The notes under the pieces: model-generated
Database searches by the model: none
Told to the model about the DNA's origin: nothing
What the model saw: the letters and a program-made list of their open reading frames with translations, nothing else
Made by a program: the position numbers and the translations under genes
NCBI RefSeq assembly: GCF_016429015.1
Contig: NZ_JAELTU010000015.1
Coordinates: 1-64,000 of the forward strand
DNA length: 64,000 nucleotides
Source of the DNA: Rhizobium sp. ASV20
GTDB lineage: Bacteria > Pseudomonadota > Alphaproteobacteria > Rhizobiales > Rhizobiaceae
Reading direction: 5' to 3'
Shown here: in pieces, positions 63,908 to 64,000 of the stretch
How the letters are laid out: every line of letters begins with the position of its first letter
How positions within the stretch are numbered: position 1 is the stretch's first letter

Positions 63908-64000
63908 TCAGTCAGCCGCACTGGCGATTTTCGGCTGGCCCTTCTCCTGCACCTCGGCTGTTACCGTCAGGCCGGCGATCAGCTTCGTGCCATCAGGCAC
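63908..64000 (-). CDS. C-terminal end of a possible HlyD-type membrane-fusion protein (partial)
   Basis: Only the last 30 codons are in the window, ending in the TGA at 63908-63910. The residues PDGTKLIAGLTVTAEVQEKG resemble the end of the beta-barrel part of HlyD/EmrA-type adaptor proteins (GLTVTAEV). The assignment is tentative because so little is visible. It converges with msrQ, about 33 bp apart. Confidence 0.4.
   Translation of the reverse strand: MPDGTKLIAGLTVTAEVQEKGQPKIASAAD

Overview
The window looks like the chromosome of a fast-growing rhizobium (Rhizobiaceae, genus Rhizobium or a close relative). This rests on a RopA-type Porin_2 porin with its own leader, a sn-glycerol-3-phosphate (ugp) importer, a B12-dependent ribonucleotide reductase of rhizobial length, HlyU- and DUF1203-type proteins, and GGAAC-N16-CGTT promoters typical of the alphaproteobacterial general stress sigma factor EcfG/RpoE2. 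The species call is inference. No rRNA, CRISPR array or intact insertion sequence was seen.

Layout. 1-1.1 kb: tyrosine-recombinase gene that looks N-terminally truncated, next to tRNA-Cys; probably the worn edge of an integrated element. 1.4-9.8 kb: small stress and envelope genes (DUF883-like anchor protein, two His-rich secreted proteins, DoxX-like and PGPGW membrane proteins), an ABC exporter, two GNAT acetyltransferases, the porin and tRNA-Asn. 9.8-15.4 kb: NodL/Maa-type acetyltransferase and the ugp system, with ugpBAE on + and ugpC facing them on -, each unit with a candidate Pho box. 15.6-25.1 kb: photolyase and SDR; a sulfur/translation-quality operon (cysteine synthase, AlaX, mercaptopyruvate sulfurtransferase, GNAT); DUF1203; divergent ald/aldR; an endonuclease-like phosphatase; a PilZ protein. 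25.2-37.5 kb: Tat-exported cyclic-nucleotide phosphodiesterase, two divergent regulator-enzyme pairs (LysR/azoreductase, TetR/SDR), HlyU-like protein, threonine ammonia-lyase, tRNA-Leu, WrbA, CinA-like protein, universal stress protein, Gpt.

38-46.5 kb: nrdJ with NrdR-box-like sites, an ExoZ-like acyltransferase, a secreted alpha/beta hydrolase and an ABC-F ATPase. 46.5-53 kb is the most unusual part: four minus-strand genes with overlapping ends encode a four-helix membrane protein with coiled coils, a membrane-anchored VWA-like protein, a MotA/ExbB-like protein and a MotB/OmpA-like protein. They form what looks like an ion-driven envelope machine that is neither a flagellar motor nor Tol/Ton, and a SARP-type regulator lies upstream. 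53-64 kb: ketopantoate-reductase-like enzyme, a DapA-family protein that lacks both key catalytic residues, several small proteins, RarA and a DegP-type protease in one unit, LprI-like protein, IlvD, MsrP/MsrQ, and the C-terminal end of a possible HlyD-type protein at the right edge.
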